Of a DNA stretch of 64,000 bases, positions 21,790 through 29,691 are shown piece after piece. Numbering within the stretch: the first letter of the stretch is position 1; each line of letters starts with the position of its first letter. The translations under genes and the position numbers were made by a program. The DNA comes from Microbulbifer sediminum (GTDB lineage Bacteria; Pseudomonadota; Gammaproteobacteria; Pseudomonadales; Cellvibrionaceae): assembly GCF_021729035.1 (NCBI RefSeq), contig NZ_JAJSAP010000001.1, positions 434,001 to 498,000 of the forward strand, in the 5' to 3' direction. A model generated the notes under the pieces. It saw only the letters and a list, made by a program, of their open reading frames with translations, searched no databases and was not told where the DNA came from.

Positions 21790-23142
21790 ATGAGTGCACC
21801 GAGAGGACAATTCAGCTCCAACATCGGCTTCCTGATGGCTGCGGCGGGTTCCGCCGTAGGCCTGGGCAACATCTGGGGATTCCCCACCAAGGCCGCCGAC
21901 AATGGCGGCGCCGCCTTTGTGGTGGTTTACCTGGTCCTGGCTTTCCTGCTCGCCTACCCGGCCCTGATGGCCGAACTCACTATCGGCCGCCACGCCCGCC
22001 GCAATATGGTCCAGGCCCTGCGCGGCGTGGCGATTGGTCCAGTGAGCCGCTTCTTTGCCAACCTGACCGGATTCGGTGGCATCGTGGTGGCCTCCCTGAT
22101 CCTGAGCTTCTACTCCATCGTCGCCGGCTGGATGTTCGCCCACCTGGTCGAGCCCTTTGCTGAATTATGGGGGGCCAGTGGCACCGCGGAGTGGCTGACC
22201 GGCAGCAGCACAGCCCGCAACCTTCTGTTTACCGCCCTGTTCAGCTCCATGACCATGGTGATCATTGCCAGCGGTGTGGAAAAAGGGATTGAGCGCTGGT
22301 CCACCCTGCTGATGCCCGCACTGATCATCCTGCTGCTGCTGCTGATCATGTACGTACTGACCCAACCCGGCGCCATGACCGGCCTCGAAGTCTACCTGAT
22401 GCCGGACTTCAGCCACCTGTCGCCACAGCTGCTGGTGTCCGCCATGGGCCAGGCGTTCTTCTCCCTGTCGCTGGGCGTGGGCACCATGCTGATTTACGGC
22501 TCCTACCTGAGCAAGCAGGAGAGCCTGCCGCGGCTGGGGGCCCTGGTAACCCTGATTGACGTGGGCATCGCCTTCACTGCCGGCCTGCTGATCCTGCCGG
22601 CCATGTACGTGGCCCAGGAAGCGGGCACCCAGATCTTTTCCGAGAGCGGCGAGCTGATCGCCGGGCCGGGGCTGATCCTGCAGGTACTGCCGGCCCTGTT
22701 CGACACCATGGGCACCGCCGGCCTGTTCGTGGCCATCGCCTTCTTCGCCCTGATGACCATCGCTTCGGTGACCTCCTCCATCTCCATGCTGGAAGTGCCC
22801 GTTGCCTTCTCCATCGAGAACCTGAAACTCGGGCGCAAGAGGGCGACCATGTTCGTCGGGCTGGTCATCTTCGCCATCAGCAGCCTGATCATCTTCAATT
22901 TCGACACCCTGTTCGGGCTGGTGATCAGCATCAGCACCGAGTACGGCCAGCCCCTGCTGGGCGTCTCCCTGTGTATCTTTGCCGGCTGGATCTGGCGCCG
23001 TGACCAGCTCCTCACCGAGCTGGAGAAGGGCCACGAGGGCATCGAGAGAACCCTGTTCTGGAAGATCTGGCCCTGGTACGTGCGGATCGTGTGCCCGCTG
23101 CTGATTTTGGCCGCCTTCGCCCAATCGGTATTGCTGGGCTGA
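21790..23142 (+). CDS. NSS-family sodium-dependent symporter (paralogue 2)
   Basis: A 450-aa NSS transporter similar in layout to the one at 19826. TM1 is [21 protein letters not shown] with DNGGAAFVVVY and LMAELTIGRH following. Here the LeuT Arg30 position is Gly. The product has about eleven hydrophobic segments and ends shortly after the last one. AGGG sits six bases before the ATG. As it lies between smpB and ssrA it may be transcribed with smpB. Substrate unknown. Confidence 0.9.
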   Translation: MSAPRGQFSSNIGFLMAAAGSAVGLGNIWGFPTKAADNGGAAFVVVYLVLAFLLAYPALMAELTIGRHARRNMVQALRGVAIGPVSRFFANLTGFGGIVVASLILSFYSIVAGWMFAHLVEPFAELWGASGTAEWLTGSSTARNLLFTALFSSMTMVIIASGVEKGIERWSTLLMPALIILLLLLIMYVLTQPGAMTGLEVYLMPDFSHLSPQLLVSAMGQAFFSLSLGVGTMLIYGSYLSKQESLPRLGALVTLIDVGIAFTAGLLILPAMYVAQEAGTQIFSESGELIAGPGLILQVLPALFDTMGTAGLFVAIAFFALMTIASVTSSISMLEVPVAFSIENLKLGRKRATMFVGLVIFAISSLIIFNFDTLFGLVISISTEYGQPLLGVSLCIFAGWIWRRDQLLTELEKGHEGIERTLFWKIWPWYVRIVCPLLILAAFAQSVLLG

Positions 23143-23219
23143 TGACTTTCTGGTCGCGACTGGCCGCCCGTAACTGGCCATCCGCGACCATCTTCACAGT
23201 CTGGTCGTGTCGGGGCATA

Positions 23220-23246
23220 TTGTCCGGGAACAAAATCCGGTATACT
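23220..23246 (+). promoter_or_regulatory. putative sigma-70 promoter of ssrA
   Basis: TTGTCC (23220-23225) and TATACT (23241-23246) are separated by 15 bp. The predicted start near 23253 gives a short 5' extension that would be trimmed to mature tmRNA. Spacing is on the short side. Confidence 0.6.
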
Positions 23247-23275
23247 AAGTCTTAGACCACACAGGGTTTTGCATC

Positions 23276-23665
23276 GGGGATGACTTGGATTCGACGCCGG
23301 TGACGAAACCATGGGTGCATGCCGTGATGGCAGCCAATCACGTAAATCCAAAGCTGCAATCTATTAGTTGCCAACGACGACAACTACGGTGCCCAACTCG
23401 CTGCGTAAGCAGCCTGTGAAGCACTAACTAAGGGTTCGTCCCTTAGCAGCCTTCAGCAAGGTTCCAGTACCGCGCTGATGGCTGTCATACAGAACTGGAT
23501 CGCCCTGAACCGCGCCTGTCGGGGATGGGTTAAAAACTTAACAGGCTCGCCAATTACGTCCTGCCCATCGGGCTGTATGCGGCTAAATCAATAGATGGAC
23601 CTAAGCATGTAGAGCTCATGGCAGAGTGCTGACGGACGCGGGTTCGACTCCCGCCATCTCCACCA
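23276..23665 (+). ncRNA. ssrA: transfer-messenger RNA (tmRNA, SsrA)
   Basis: tmRNA rescues stalled ribosomes: it acts first as an alanyl-tRNA, then as a short mRNA adding a degradation tag. The 390-nt gene starts GGGGATGACTTGGATTCGAC, the standard 5' acceptor and D-loop-like segment. It contains GTGCATGCCG and ends with the T-arm and CCA (CGCGGGTTCGACTCCCGCC, then ATCTCCACCA). The 5' GGGGAUG pairs with the 3' CAUCUCC to close the acceptor stem. The tag frame begins at GCC (23370) and reads ANDDNYGAQLAA then TAA. smpB is nearby upstream. The 3' end is the integration site of the adjacent island; the insertion restores an intact 3' end. Confidence 0.97.
23370..23408 (+). other. tmRNA proteolysis-tag reading frame
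   Basis: Twelve codons from the resume GCC give ANDDNYGAQLAA, then TAA. The end LAA is the ClpXP/ClpAP recognition end known from other SsrA tags. It is two residues longer than the common ANDxNYALAA form, with GAQ in place of the single Ala before LAA. Confidence 0.93.
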
Positions 23666-23667
23666 AA
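23642..23667 (+). repeat. attL: ssrA 3' end direct repeat
   Basis: The last 24 bases of tmRNA plus two A form the left copy of a 26-bp direct repeat that recurs at 30812-30837 with one G-to-A change. It begins in the T-loop (GTTCGACTC) and ends after CCA. Confidence 0.9.
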
Positions 23668-23689
23668 CAACTGTCTCAGACAGACTCAA

Positions 23690-23724
23690 GAAGCCCCGGA
23701 AGCCCAGTGTTTTCGGGGCTTTTG
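23690..23724 (+). terminator. terminator now serving ssrA, island-side
   Basis: AGCCCCG (23692-23698) pairs with CGGGGCT (23714-23720), followed by TTTTG. It lies just inside the island, so the island seems to have brought a replacement terminator for ssrA. Confidence 0.8.
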
Positions 23725-23756
23725 CTTATCTGGCCTATCCCAGTTAATCTAATTCA

Positions 23757-23829
23757 ACCCGCCCAAATCTAGGAGTTTCTGGACGGGTTATTGGACGGGT
23801 TGAGCCCAGCGCCCCCGTCCAACCCGTCC
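23757..23829. repeat. cluster of AACCCGTCC repeats upstream of the integrase
   Basis: A nonamer AACCCGTCC occurs at 23821-23829, as AACCCGCCC at 23757-23765, and inverted (GGACGGGTT) at 23781-23789 and 23793-23801; a partial copy is at 23814-23820. Placed between attL and the integrase start, these could be integrase arm-type sites or operators controlling the integrase gene. Confidence 0.65.
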
Positions 23830-23852
23830 AAATCAGCACGGAAGCCGCAGCC

Positions 23853-25088
23853 ATGCCGCTGTCAGACACCAAGCTACGGGCGCTCAAGCCCCGCGACAGG
23901 AAGTACATCGAGGCCGACGAGAAGGGCCTAGCCGTCGAAGTCACCCCCACCGGCGCCAAGCGCTGGGTATTCCGCTTCCGCCTCCACGGCAAGCGCCCGG
24001 AGATGGCGCTGGGCCTCTACCCTGATGTGACCCTAAAGCGCGCGCGGGAACTGCGCGACGAGGCCCGTCGCCACGTGGCCGAAGGCGTAGACCCCCGCGA
24101 CGTCAGGCGCGCCCATAAGGAATCCGCCCTGGAAGCCAACCGGAACAGCTTTGCTGCTGTCAGTCAGGAATGGTTTGCGGCCCGGATGGCCCATCTGTCG
24201 AAGTCATCCAGGGACCGGGCAAACCTCGCTCTCGACCGGGACCTGATCCCGTATCTTGGGAAGCGCCCCATTGCTGAGATCGCTCCGCCCGAAGTCCTAC
24301 GCTGCCTACGCCAGATCGAGAGCCGGGGGACCCTGGAAACCGCCCACCGCGTGAAGCGGGTAGCCAGCCAGGTATTCCGCTTCGCCGTGGCCACCGGGAA
24401 AGCCGACCGCGACCCCACCACCGACCTGACAGGCGCCCTCACCCCTACCAAGAAAAAGCACCTGGCCGCGATTACCGATCCTGTGGGGGTGGGCCGCCTC
24501 ATGGTTGCCATAGATGGGTATCAGGGCACCCCCGTGGTGAGAGCAGCCCTCAAGCTGTCCCCACTGCTGTTCTGCCGCCCCGGCGAGCTACGTAAGCTGG
24601 AATGGTCGGAAATCAACTGGGAGGCCCGTCAGGTAGAGATACCCGCCGAGAAAATGAAAATGGGCCAACCGCACATCATTCCACTAGCGGACCAGGCCGT
24701 GGCGCTCCTGCGGGACCTGGAGCCCCTCACCGGGCGCAGCAAGTATGTTTTCCCCTCAGCCAGGGGCCGGAGCCGCCCCCTCTCTGACAACGGGGTCAGG
24801 ACGGCCCTACGCTCACTGGGCTACGACAATGAAACCATGACCGCCCACGGCTTTCGCGCGATGGCCCGCACCCTGCTTGATGAAGTACTGGGCTTCCGAG
24901 TGGATTACATCGAGCACCAGCTAGCCCACGAGGTGAAAGATACCCTGGGGCGGGCCTACAACCGCACCAAGCACCTACCTCAACGGGCGGCAATGATGCA
25001 GAAGTGGGCGGACTACCTCGACAACCTTCGAGTACAGACGGAGGCCGAAAACGTGATTACAGCCCAATTCGGAACCGTAGGGAACTGA
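23853..25088 (+). CDS. P4-type tyrosine recombinase (island integrase)
   Basis: A 411-aa site-specific recombinase that would integrate and excise the island at ssrA. The N-terminal arm-binding domain (DUF4102 type) runs about 1-90: MPLSDTKLRALKPRDRKYIEAD, then WVFRFRLHGKRPEMALGLYP. A core-binding domain follows (about 98-185). The catalytic domain carries R242 in CRPGELRKLEW, HGFR at 332-335, a His in IEHQLAH (355-359), and the nucleophile Tyr369 in GRAYNRT. All key residues are present, so it is probably active. It sits next to attL and reads away from ssrA. Confidence 0.95.
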   Translation: MPLSDTKLRALKPRDRKYIEADEKGLAVEVTPTGAKRWVFRFRLHGKRPEMALGLYPDVTLKRARELRDEARRHVAEGVDPRDVRRAHKESALEANRNSFAAVSQEWFAARMAHLSKSSRDRANLALDRDLIPYLGKRPIAEIAPPEVLRCLRQIESRGTLETAHRVKRVASQVFRFAVATGKADRDPTTDLTGALTPTKKKHLAAITDPVGVGRLMVAIDGYQGTPVVRAALKLSPLLFCRPGELRKLEWSEINWEARQVEIPAEKMKMGQPHIIPLADQAVALLRDLEPLTGRSKYVFPSARGRSRPLSDNGVRTALRSLGYDNETMTAHGFRAMARTLLDEVLGFRVDYIEHQLAHEVKDTLGRAYNRTKHLPQRAAMMQKWADYLDNLRVQTEAENVITAQFGTVGN

Positions 25089-25148
25089 GGATCATTCCTC
25101 GCCCTTAGCCTCAGTACGGACTATCGGCAACAACGGAAGGGGGAGAGC

Positions 25149-25979
25149 ATGAAACCAACCAAAAAGCTGCCCATTTGGGTACCACCCGCTATCCGCACCC
25201 ACTACCAACGCATCACACATGGCAATGACGGGACCACATGGAAAAGCGGACCCTATGGGGGTGGCTGCGGCCTCCTCTTGGAGTACAACCACCCCAAGGA
25301 AAAACTAGAACCGGTCATCACCAAGCTATGCCGGGACCCAGAGATGGAGTCGGTGTGGCGCAGGCTCGAGAGATCCTATGGCGACCCTCGCGGCGTTCGT
25401 AAAGGCTGGGACGACGGAGTCTTCCGCTGTGTTCTTTGGGCACTCTTTGGTCGCTCCCCTTGGGACAAGTTCGCCAAAGACATAGAGGAGAGACCCAGTG
25501 AAATTGCCGATAAGGTCCGTGAACTCTCCGCACTTCTCCGCAAGTACGAAGTGGACGAAACAGCCTGGGACCTCATGGAGCCCTGTGAGTTTGAAGACGC
25601 AATTGACCGGCATTACTACACAGCATTCACCCCGGGGTATCAGGATTCCGATATTGATGGCCATCGAGAACCCGGGCTGTTCCTTTGCCAGAACCCCCCG
25701 TTTATTTCTGACCTGCTGGAGAGGCTGGGCCAGGCGATTACCGCCAAAAAGAATGACTATGAGGCGGCGATATTCCTGCGCGACAAAGGCCACGGACTGG
25801 ATTATAGAATCTTCGCCAGCCGGATGTGCACGCACTTCACCAAGCAGCTAGGCGGCCCCCGCTACGACATTGTTGCCACCCTTTCGCGGGTGCTCCTGGG
25901 GGTGGCGGTTGATGAGGGAACAGTAAGGGACACGATAAGAAGCGCCCATAAAGACAAGTACCCTGTACCCGAGCGCTAG
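25149..25979 (+). CDS. hypothetical island protein
   Basis: I do not recognise this 276-aa protein. It has no signal peptide or membrane segment. Visible features are a Trp/Gly-rich N-terminal part (WKSGPYGGGCGLLLEYN), a charged helical middle (EIADKVRELSALLRKYEVDE), and a C-terminal part ending in SAHKDKYPVPER. GGGGGAG just upstream of the ATG supports translation. Position directly after the integrase suggests an island-maintenance or regulatory role; that is only inference from place. Codon use resembles the host's core genes more than the AT-rich cargo does. Confidence 0.75.
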   Translation: MKPTKKLPIWVPPAIRTHYQRITHGNDGTTWKSGPYGGGCGLLLEYNHPKEKLEPVITKLCRDPEMESVWRRLERSYGDPRGVRKGWDDGVFRCVLWALFGRSPWDKFAKDIEERPSEIADKVRELSALLRKYEVDETAWDLMEPCEFEDAIDRHYYTAFTPGYQDSDIDGHREPGLFLCQNPPFISDLLERLGQAITAKKNDYEAAIFLRDKGHGLDYRIFASRMCTHFTKQLGGPRYDIVATLSRVLLGVAVDEGTVRDTIRSAHKDKYPVPER

Positions 25980-26110
25980 GAATATCGCCACGTCTAAGCG
26001 GCCTGGGGCTAAGCTCAGTGAATTCTTGCTCTTAGCCCCATTACGCCGAGGCCGCCCGTTGTAAAGAATTCGTATTAGCCAACCTTACCCAAACCTGAAA
26101 AGGCTAATAC

Positions 26111-26332
26111 ATGAAACCAAGCAACCAACTACCCGAAACAATCAACACCGCCGCTATGTACCGGGCACCAGAGTGCGCCCGGCTATTTGGTATCGGCCTT
26201 TCCACCTGGTGGCACTGGTGCAAGACCGGCCGCGCTCAACGTGGTATCCGTCTGGGGCCAAAAACCACGGTGTGGGAAGGCTCCTACCTGCTGGAGCTAA
26301 AACAGAAGTTAATCGCAGAATCTCAGAACTAA
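26111..26332 (+). CDS. AlpA-family helix-turn-helix regulator/excisionase
   Basis: A 73-aa protein with the AlpA pattern: MYRAPECARLFGIGLSTWWHWCKTG is a MerR-like winged helix with the Trp-rich recognition helix, followed by the wing RGIRLGPKTTVWEGSYLLE and a short C-terminal helix. AlpA-type proteins of P4-like islands activate integrase genes or act as excisionases. AAGG is seven bases before the ATG. It is the first gene of a run of five closely packed genes and likely controls this module and excision. Confidence 0.85.
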   Translation: MKPSNQLPETINTAAMYRAPECARLFGIGLSTWWHWCKTGRAQRGIRLGPKTTVWEGSYLLELKQKLIAESQN

Positions 26333-26342
26333 GGGGGCGGCC

Positions 26343-26699
26343 ATGGAAGAAAACAGAACCGCCCCGGCACAGGGCGGCCCTGATACAGCAGATAGCAAGG
26401 TCAATATTAGCACTCCGAAAGACCCGACCAAACTGGAGAGAGTTTTGGCTTACCTGGCCAACGGCCGCAGCTTCAACCGCTTTGAGGCAGAACGGGAGGT
26501 TAACGACCACTGCCTCCCCAGTACCATGAGCGAGATTAAGCACGGCCTGCGCATTCCCTACCGGGTGAGGTATGAAAGCGTCCCCGGCTGGCACGGCCAC
26601 CCTACCCGTGTTGCCCGTTATTGGCTGGGGCAGGAAGAACAGGCACAAGCGTGGCAGCGAGTTTTCACAATGCGTAAGCGCCGGGGGATGTCCCCATGA
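26343..26699 (+). CDS. small winged-helix-like island protein
   Basis: Unrecognised 118-aa protein. The N-terminus is polar and disordered-looking; residues about 28-95 look like a winged-helix domain (KLERVLAYLANGRSFNRFEAE, then LPSTMSEIKHGL and a strand pair through WHGHPTRVARYWLG). Proteins with this layout are common next to replication genes of phages and islands. It lies 10 bases after alpA and overlaps the next start as ATGA, so it belongs to the same operon. DNA binding is inferred from the fold guess only. Confidence 0.7.
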   Translation: MEENRTAPAQGGPDTADSKVNISTPKDPTKLERVLAYLANGRSFNRFEAEREVNDHCLPSTMSEIKHGLRIPYRVRYESVPGWHGHPTRVARYWLGQEEQAQAWQRVFTMRKRRGMSP

Positions 26700-26971
26700 A
26701 GTGCCCCAAGTTCGACAGCTGTAACGCGCCTATCTGCCCATTCGATCCCGGGCGGGCTAAGCGCACCTACCTGAAAGGCGAGCCGGTTTGCGTGTACATG
26801 CTGGAGTATGTGAAGCCTGGCGGCGTTGAGAAAATACAGGGGACTATAGGGGGTAGAGGGGCGTCAGCAATAGGCCGGGCCACCCAAGGGGTAGAAAAGC
26901 GCTGGAAACCACTATTCCGGCGGCTGTGCATTGCCTCCCAGACCCCTTCCCGCCTTGGGGGTGCGCCATGA
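26696..26971 (+). CDS. small Cys-rich island protein
   Basis: A 91-aa protein starting MKCPKFDSCNAPICPFD, with three Cys in the first 14 residues and a fourth near 32 (GEPVCVYM), a likely metal-binding knuckle. The C-terminal half is basic. The motif is familiar from small hypothetical proteins of phages and islands, but I know no function. It overlaps both neighbours (ATGA at each end), indicating coupled translation. Confidence 0.7.
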   Translation: MKCPKFDSCNAPICPFDPGRAKRTYLKGEPVCVYMLEYVKPGGVEKIQGTIGGRGASAIGRATQGVEKRWKPLFRRLCIASQTPSRLGGAP

Positions 26972-27156
26972 GATTTGTGGTCGAGATAGAGCAGACAATA
27001 ACTCTCCCCACGGCGGTGGAGGCCAGAAGCGAGCGGGAAGTGCGGCCATTGGCAACGCAGCTGCTACAGCGAGCGCCGGCCGGCAGCCCAGTATCCGTTG
27101 GCGCTTCCGTGGCGCAGTCACCGCGGATAAGCTCCGCGACAGAGCTGGGGGAGTAA
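26968..27156 (+). CDS. small island protein (62 aa)
   Basis: Unrecognised 62-aa frame starting MRFVVEIEQTITLP. The ATG at 26968 overlaps the preceding stop as ATGA, and its own stop overlaps the next start as TAATG. The N-terminal third could form a beta strand (FVVEIEQTITLPT). The main evidence is its exact fit in the chain of overlapping genes. Confidence 0.6.
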   Translation: MRFVVEIEQTITLPTAVEARSEREVRPLATQLLQRAPAGSPVSVGASVAQSPRISSATELGE

Positions 27157-27554
27157 TGGCCAAGGGTTACAAGCAAGGCTCGCGGAAACCGGGCGGCCCG
27201 AAGTTTGCCGCCTTCCCCGCGCACATGCTGAATCATCCGAACTTTGCCGCGCTCTCCCCCCGAGCCAAGGCCCTGCTGTTCCCACTGGCAGCGCAGTACA
27301 ACGGGCGCAATAACGGCGATCTGTGCGCCTCTTTTTCGATTATGCGCTCACATGGCTGGACCAGCAATGACCAACTACAGAAAGCGCTACGGGAGCTGCT
27401 AGCCACCGGCTTCCTAATCCAGACTCGCCAGGGCCGCCGCCCTAATCTGGCCAGCCTCTACGCACTGAGCTGGCGCCCAATCGACGAGTGCGCGGGCAAG
27501 CACGAACTGACGGCGACAGTGACCGCTCCAAACAGTTGGAAGGGCCACGGGTGA
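27156..27554 (+). CDS. replication-initiator-like winged-helix protein
   Basis: A 132-aa basic protein starting MAKGYKQGSRKPGGPKFAAFP. The core HPNFAALSPRAKALLFPLAAQYNGRNNGDLCASFSIMRSHGW plus LQKALRELLATGFLIQTRQG is the winged-helix layout of phage and plasmid replication proteins (RepA/O-like N-terminal domain). It starts within TAATG of the previous gene, with GGGGGAG upstream. Four iteron-like repeats begin 20 bases after its stop, supporting a role at an origin. It is too short to carry a helicase or primase, so it would recruit host replication proteins if it acts this way. Confidence 0.68.
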   Translation: MAKGYKQGSRKPGGPKFAAFPAHMLNHPNFAALSPRAKALLFPLAAQYNGRNNGDLCASFSIMRSHGWTSNDQLQKALRELLATGFLIQTRQGRRPNLASLYALSWRPIDECAGKHELTATVTAPNSWKGHG

Positions 27555-27573
27555 CAGCTTTCGATTTTCTGAT

Positions 27574-27696
27574 GGCCGCCACACGGCCTAGGCTTAGGCC
27601 ACCGTGCGGCCCTATCGCATGACGGTTCGCTCTCTCCTAGGCCGCCACACGGCCCTATATTTGCAATTTTTGCCCTCTGCCTAGGCCGCCACACGG
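27574..27696. repeat. four iteron-like repeats (putative island origin)
   Basis: The motif GGCCGCCACACGG occurs at 27574, 27640 and 27684, with a variant (GGCCACCGTGCGG) at 27597. Start-to-start distances are 23, 43 and 44 bp, one or two steps of about 22 bp, as in plasmid iterons bound on one helix face. Flanks share CCTAGG and CCCTAT. AT-rich stretches lie between and after the copies. Confidence 0.7.
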
Positions 27697-28105
27697 ACAC
27701 CTTTCTAGATATATACCATGTACCCATAGGGTATTTATCCAGTGGGGCGGGCTGGCAGGAGGGTGCGCGCCGGTTACACCGCCACCTCCCCTGGGCGGCG
27801 CGGGTCCTTCCCGCGGGTCCGCGCTCACGGGTCCGCAGCAGCGCATACTATCGCTATTCATGAGGATTTTTTTGAGGGGGTTGGTGGTTGGTTATTCACG
27901 AACACGAAACACCCAATCGTCTAAATAAACCCTAGAAATATGGAACAATATCAATCAAATAGAAATACATTTACTAAGCTCAATGACCAACCTGAGCCCA
28001 TCCCAAACACACATTGAGAACACTAATCACGTAGACATCAGCCCGATACAATTTGGTATACTGACTTGACAAGAAGTTAAACTATAAATCAAAAATGGAG
28101 AAAAA
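27697..28105. other. intergenic, composition switch
   Basis: No supported gene. The sequence changes from GC-rich to AT-rich around 27850, marking the boundary between the replication module and the cargo. TATACT (28057-28062) and TTGACA (28066-28071) lie near the next gene but are not properly spaced as one promoter. Confidence 0.5.
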
Positions 28106-28279
28106 ATGAGCAACGAAAAACCCATTAGTCTTGGAGAAATGGCCCAAAAGGTAGGAATTTCTGAGGGATCTGTTTCGCTGGCAGATATAGCTGAAAAAAT
28201 AGGCTATGAGGAACGGCCAATCAGTATGTCTGAACTGGATAAAGCAGTAGAAAAATATCTTAAAAAGCAAGAAAAATAG
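28106..28279 (+). CDS. 57-aa protein with three internal repeats
   Basis: A small AT-rich gene with GGAG five bases before the ATG at 28106. The product is acidic/basic mixed and contains three related units: PISLGEMAQKVGI, SVSLADIAEKIGY and PISMSELDKAVEK, each a strand or turn then a short helix. I do not recognise it. It lies between the putative origin and the AbiJ-like gene, on the opposite strand to that gene, with a 14-bp inverted repeat after its stop. A regulator or antitoxin of the cargo is one possibility, with no direct evidence. Confidence 0.65.
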   Translation: MSNEKPISLGEMAQKVGISEGSVSLADIAEKIGYEERPISMSELDKAVEKYLKKQEK

Positions 28280-28306
28280 TTAGCTTTTCCTGTTGGAATG
28301 GGAATC

Positions 28307-28340
28307 TCATGCTAAAGCGTTGAGTTACGCTTTAGCATGA
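28307..28340. repeat. 14-bp perfect inverted repeat
   Basis: TCATGCTAAAGCGT (28307-28320) and ACGCTTTAGCATGA (28327-28340) enclose a 6-base loop. No U-run follows. It may end transcription of the small gene through RNA structure, or serve as a protein-binding site. Confidence 0.75.
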
Positions 28341-28487
28341 ATCTGCCAATTTCGGAGCTACCTGAAAATTGGGTACGTTGCAGAATAAAGTGATTATTCT
28401 AGTAGTAGCTTACATCATGATGTAATTCTGTTTTGATAGAATCCATCCAGTAGCAGTCCCCCACCCTGTTATTAAAACTGCCAAAAA

Positions 28488-29429
28488 CTAAATTTTTCTT
28501 TCGGCTTCAGCCAAGAACACCAAGGCTGAGGCCGTCATATGTAGCATAAAAGCTACAAGATATCCCGGCACCTCGGTCGGAACCTCTCCCTGTCCATGCC
28601 CACTCAAGCGATTACGCCCGGTAGGGATCCCACTTTCAAGCATACTCCTAAGAGAAGAAAAATGCTGGTCCCAAAAAGCTGGTATAAGACCATTTTCAAA
28701 GCAAACGTTGATTAATGATCTTGCAGTAATCTTGCTTGGCAACTCCCAGCCTCTTTTGTTACAAATCGCTATCATTGTGCTCTCAAAAGACTTTAAACAG
28801 TCATTCAGAGCTTCTTTATTGTTGCCTTTTCTATAGTGTTCAAATGCCTTTAGAAATTCATCTTGGGATCCAGAATATTCCCTTTCCGACAATAAACGAA
28901 GCGCAGGCTTAACTACTTCTGAGTGTATAAGGGCAGAGTCAACTCGTACAATTTCACCTGAAACAAACTCAAACCCGATGGCATGCTCGTTGAACCGTTT
29001 GTTCAGCTCTTCAATACCAAATCGTACTCGCTCCCTGATCCGATCCACCCCTTTATGCCTGTATACCCTTGGAAGTATAAACATCATCTTAAATGTTTGT
29101 TCTACTACATCTAGGACCCTATCAACATCCTTTTCCTCTAGGAAGAAATCACGCAGCTCTTCCAAATACATCCTATCTTCAGGCCGAACCGGCCTCGAAT
29201 GTGGCAATTGATAAACGCCATACTCTCTACAAAGTCGATTGACAATCCGCCGATACACTTCCTTCACTTCGCTTTGGAGCCAGTAATCCTGCTCATTTCC
29301 CAGGGTATCGGACCATATGTATGTGATTTGAACCCTTAAAGATTGAGGAATTTCATCATATAAATATACATCCTGAACTTCACCTTTTAGAGCTTTCTGC
29401 CTCTTTGAATAAAGGTCGATTACTGCCAT
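28488..29429 (-). CDS. AbiJ-NTD4/HEPN-like (STM4504/CBY_0614-type) putative abortive-infection protein
   Basis: A 313-aa cytoplasmic protein. The N-terminus MAVIDLYSKRQKAL...VQDVYLYDEIPQSLRVQITYIW matches the AbiJ N-terminal domain 4 pattern of the STM4504/CBY_0614 family. The C-terminal third carries LRSMLESGIPTGRNRLSGHGQG, an Abi_C/HEPN-type motif in which R-x5-H is the candidate RNase centre. Relatives are linked to abortive phage defence, where HEPN domains cleave RNA and halt growth. The gene is markedly AT-richer than the core genes around the island, as expected of transferred cargo. It lies in the same direction as the zinc-ribbon/deoxyribosyltransferase-like gene, 262 bases downstream of it. 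That the two act together is inference. Confidence 0.78.
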   Translation of the reverse strand: MAVIDLYSKRQKALKGEVQDVYLYDEIPQSLRVQITYIWSDTLGNEQDYWLQSEVKEVYRRIVNRLCREYGVYQLPHSRPVRPEDRMYLEELRDFFLEEKDVDRVLDVVEQTFKMMFILPRVYRHKGVDRIRERVRFGIEELNKRFNEHAIGFEFVSGEIVRVDSALIHSEVVKPALRLLSEREYSGSQDEFLKAFEHYRKGNNKEALNDCLKSFESTMIAICNKRGWELPSKITARSLINVCFENGLIPAFWDQHFSSLRSMLESGIPTGRNRLSGHGQGEVPTEVPGYLVAFMLHMTASALVFLAEAERKI

Positions 29430-29691
29430 TCATGACTCCCTGTTTACAAAATGAGCGCACGGCTGCAAGAGAAACTTCTGCGAAACTACAGACACCATTA
29501 ACCATCATCTCGGCACTATAAGCCACTATTCATATAGTCACCGTAAAGTAACTAATAAGGCTTGGAGTTAACAGAGCTAACCAACACCAATTAAACTCTG
29601 ATAAATCAATAAGTTAGCGATATACTCCATGCGTAGGAGGGAAATTTAACTCATCCCACTTACTCACATGGAAAGCGACAGACAGTCGGCT

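Noticed and set aside
23276-23665. Split (two-piece) tmRNA, because an island touches the gene
   Set aside because: 5' and 3' parts, the tag frame and CCA are contiguous; the island starts after the 3' end.
27742-27924. A 60-codon frame after the iteron repeats
   Set aside because: No Shine-Dalgarno and it spans the GC-to-AT composition change; chance frame is likelier.
28057-28088. Promoter made of TTGACA (28066) and TATAAA (28083) before the 57-aa gene
   Set aside because: Spacing of 11 bp is too short; the TATACT at 28057 has no clear -35.
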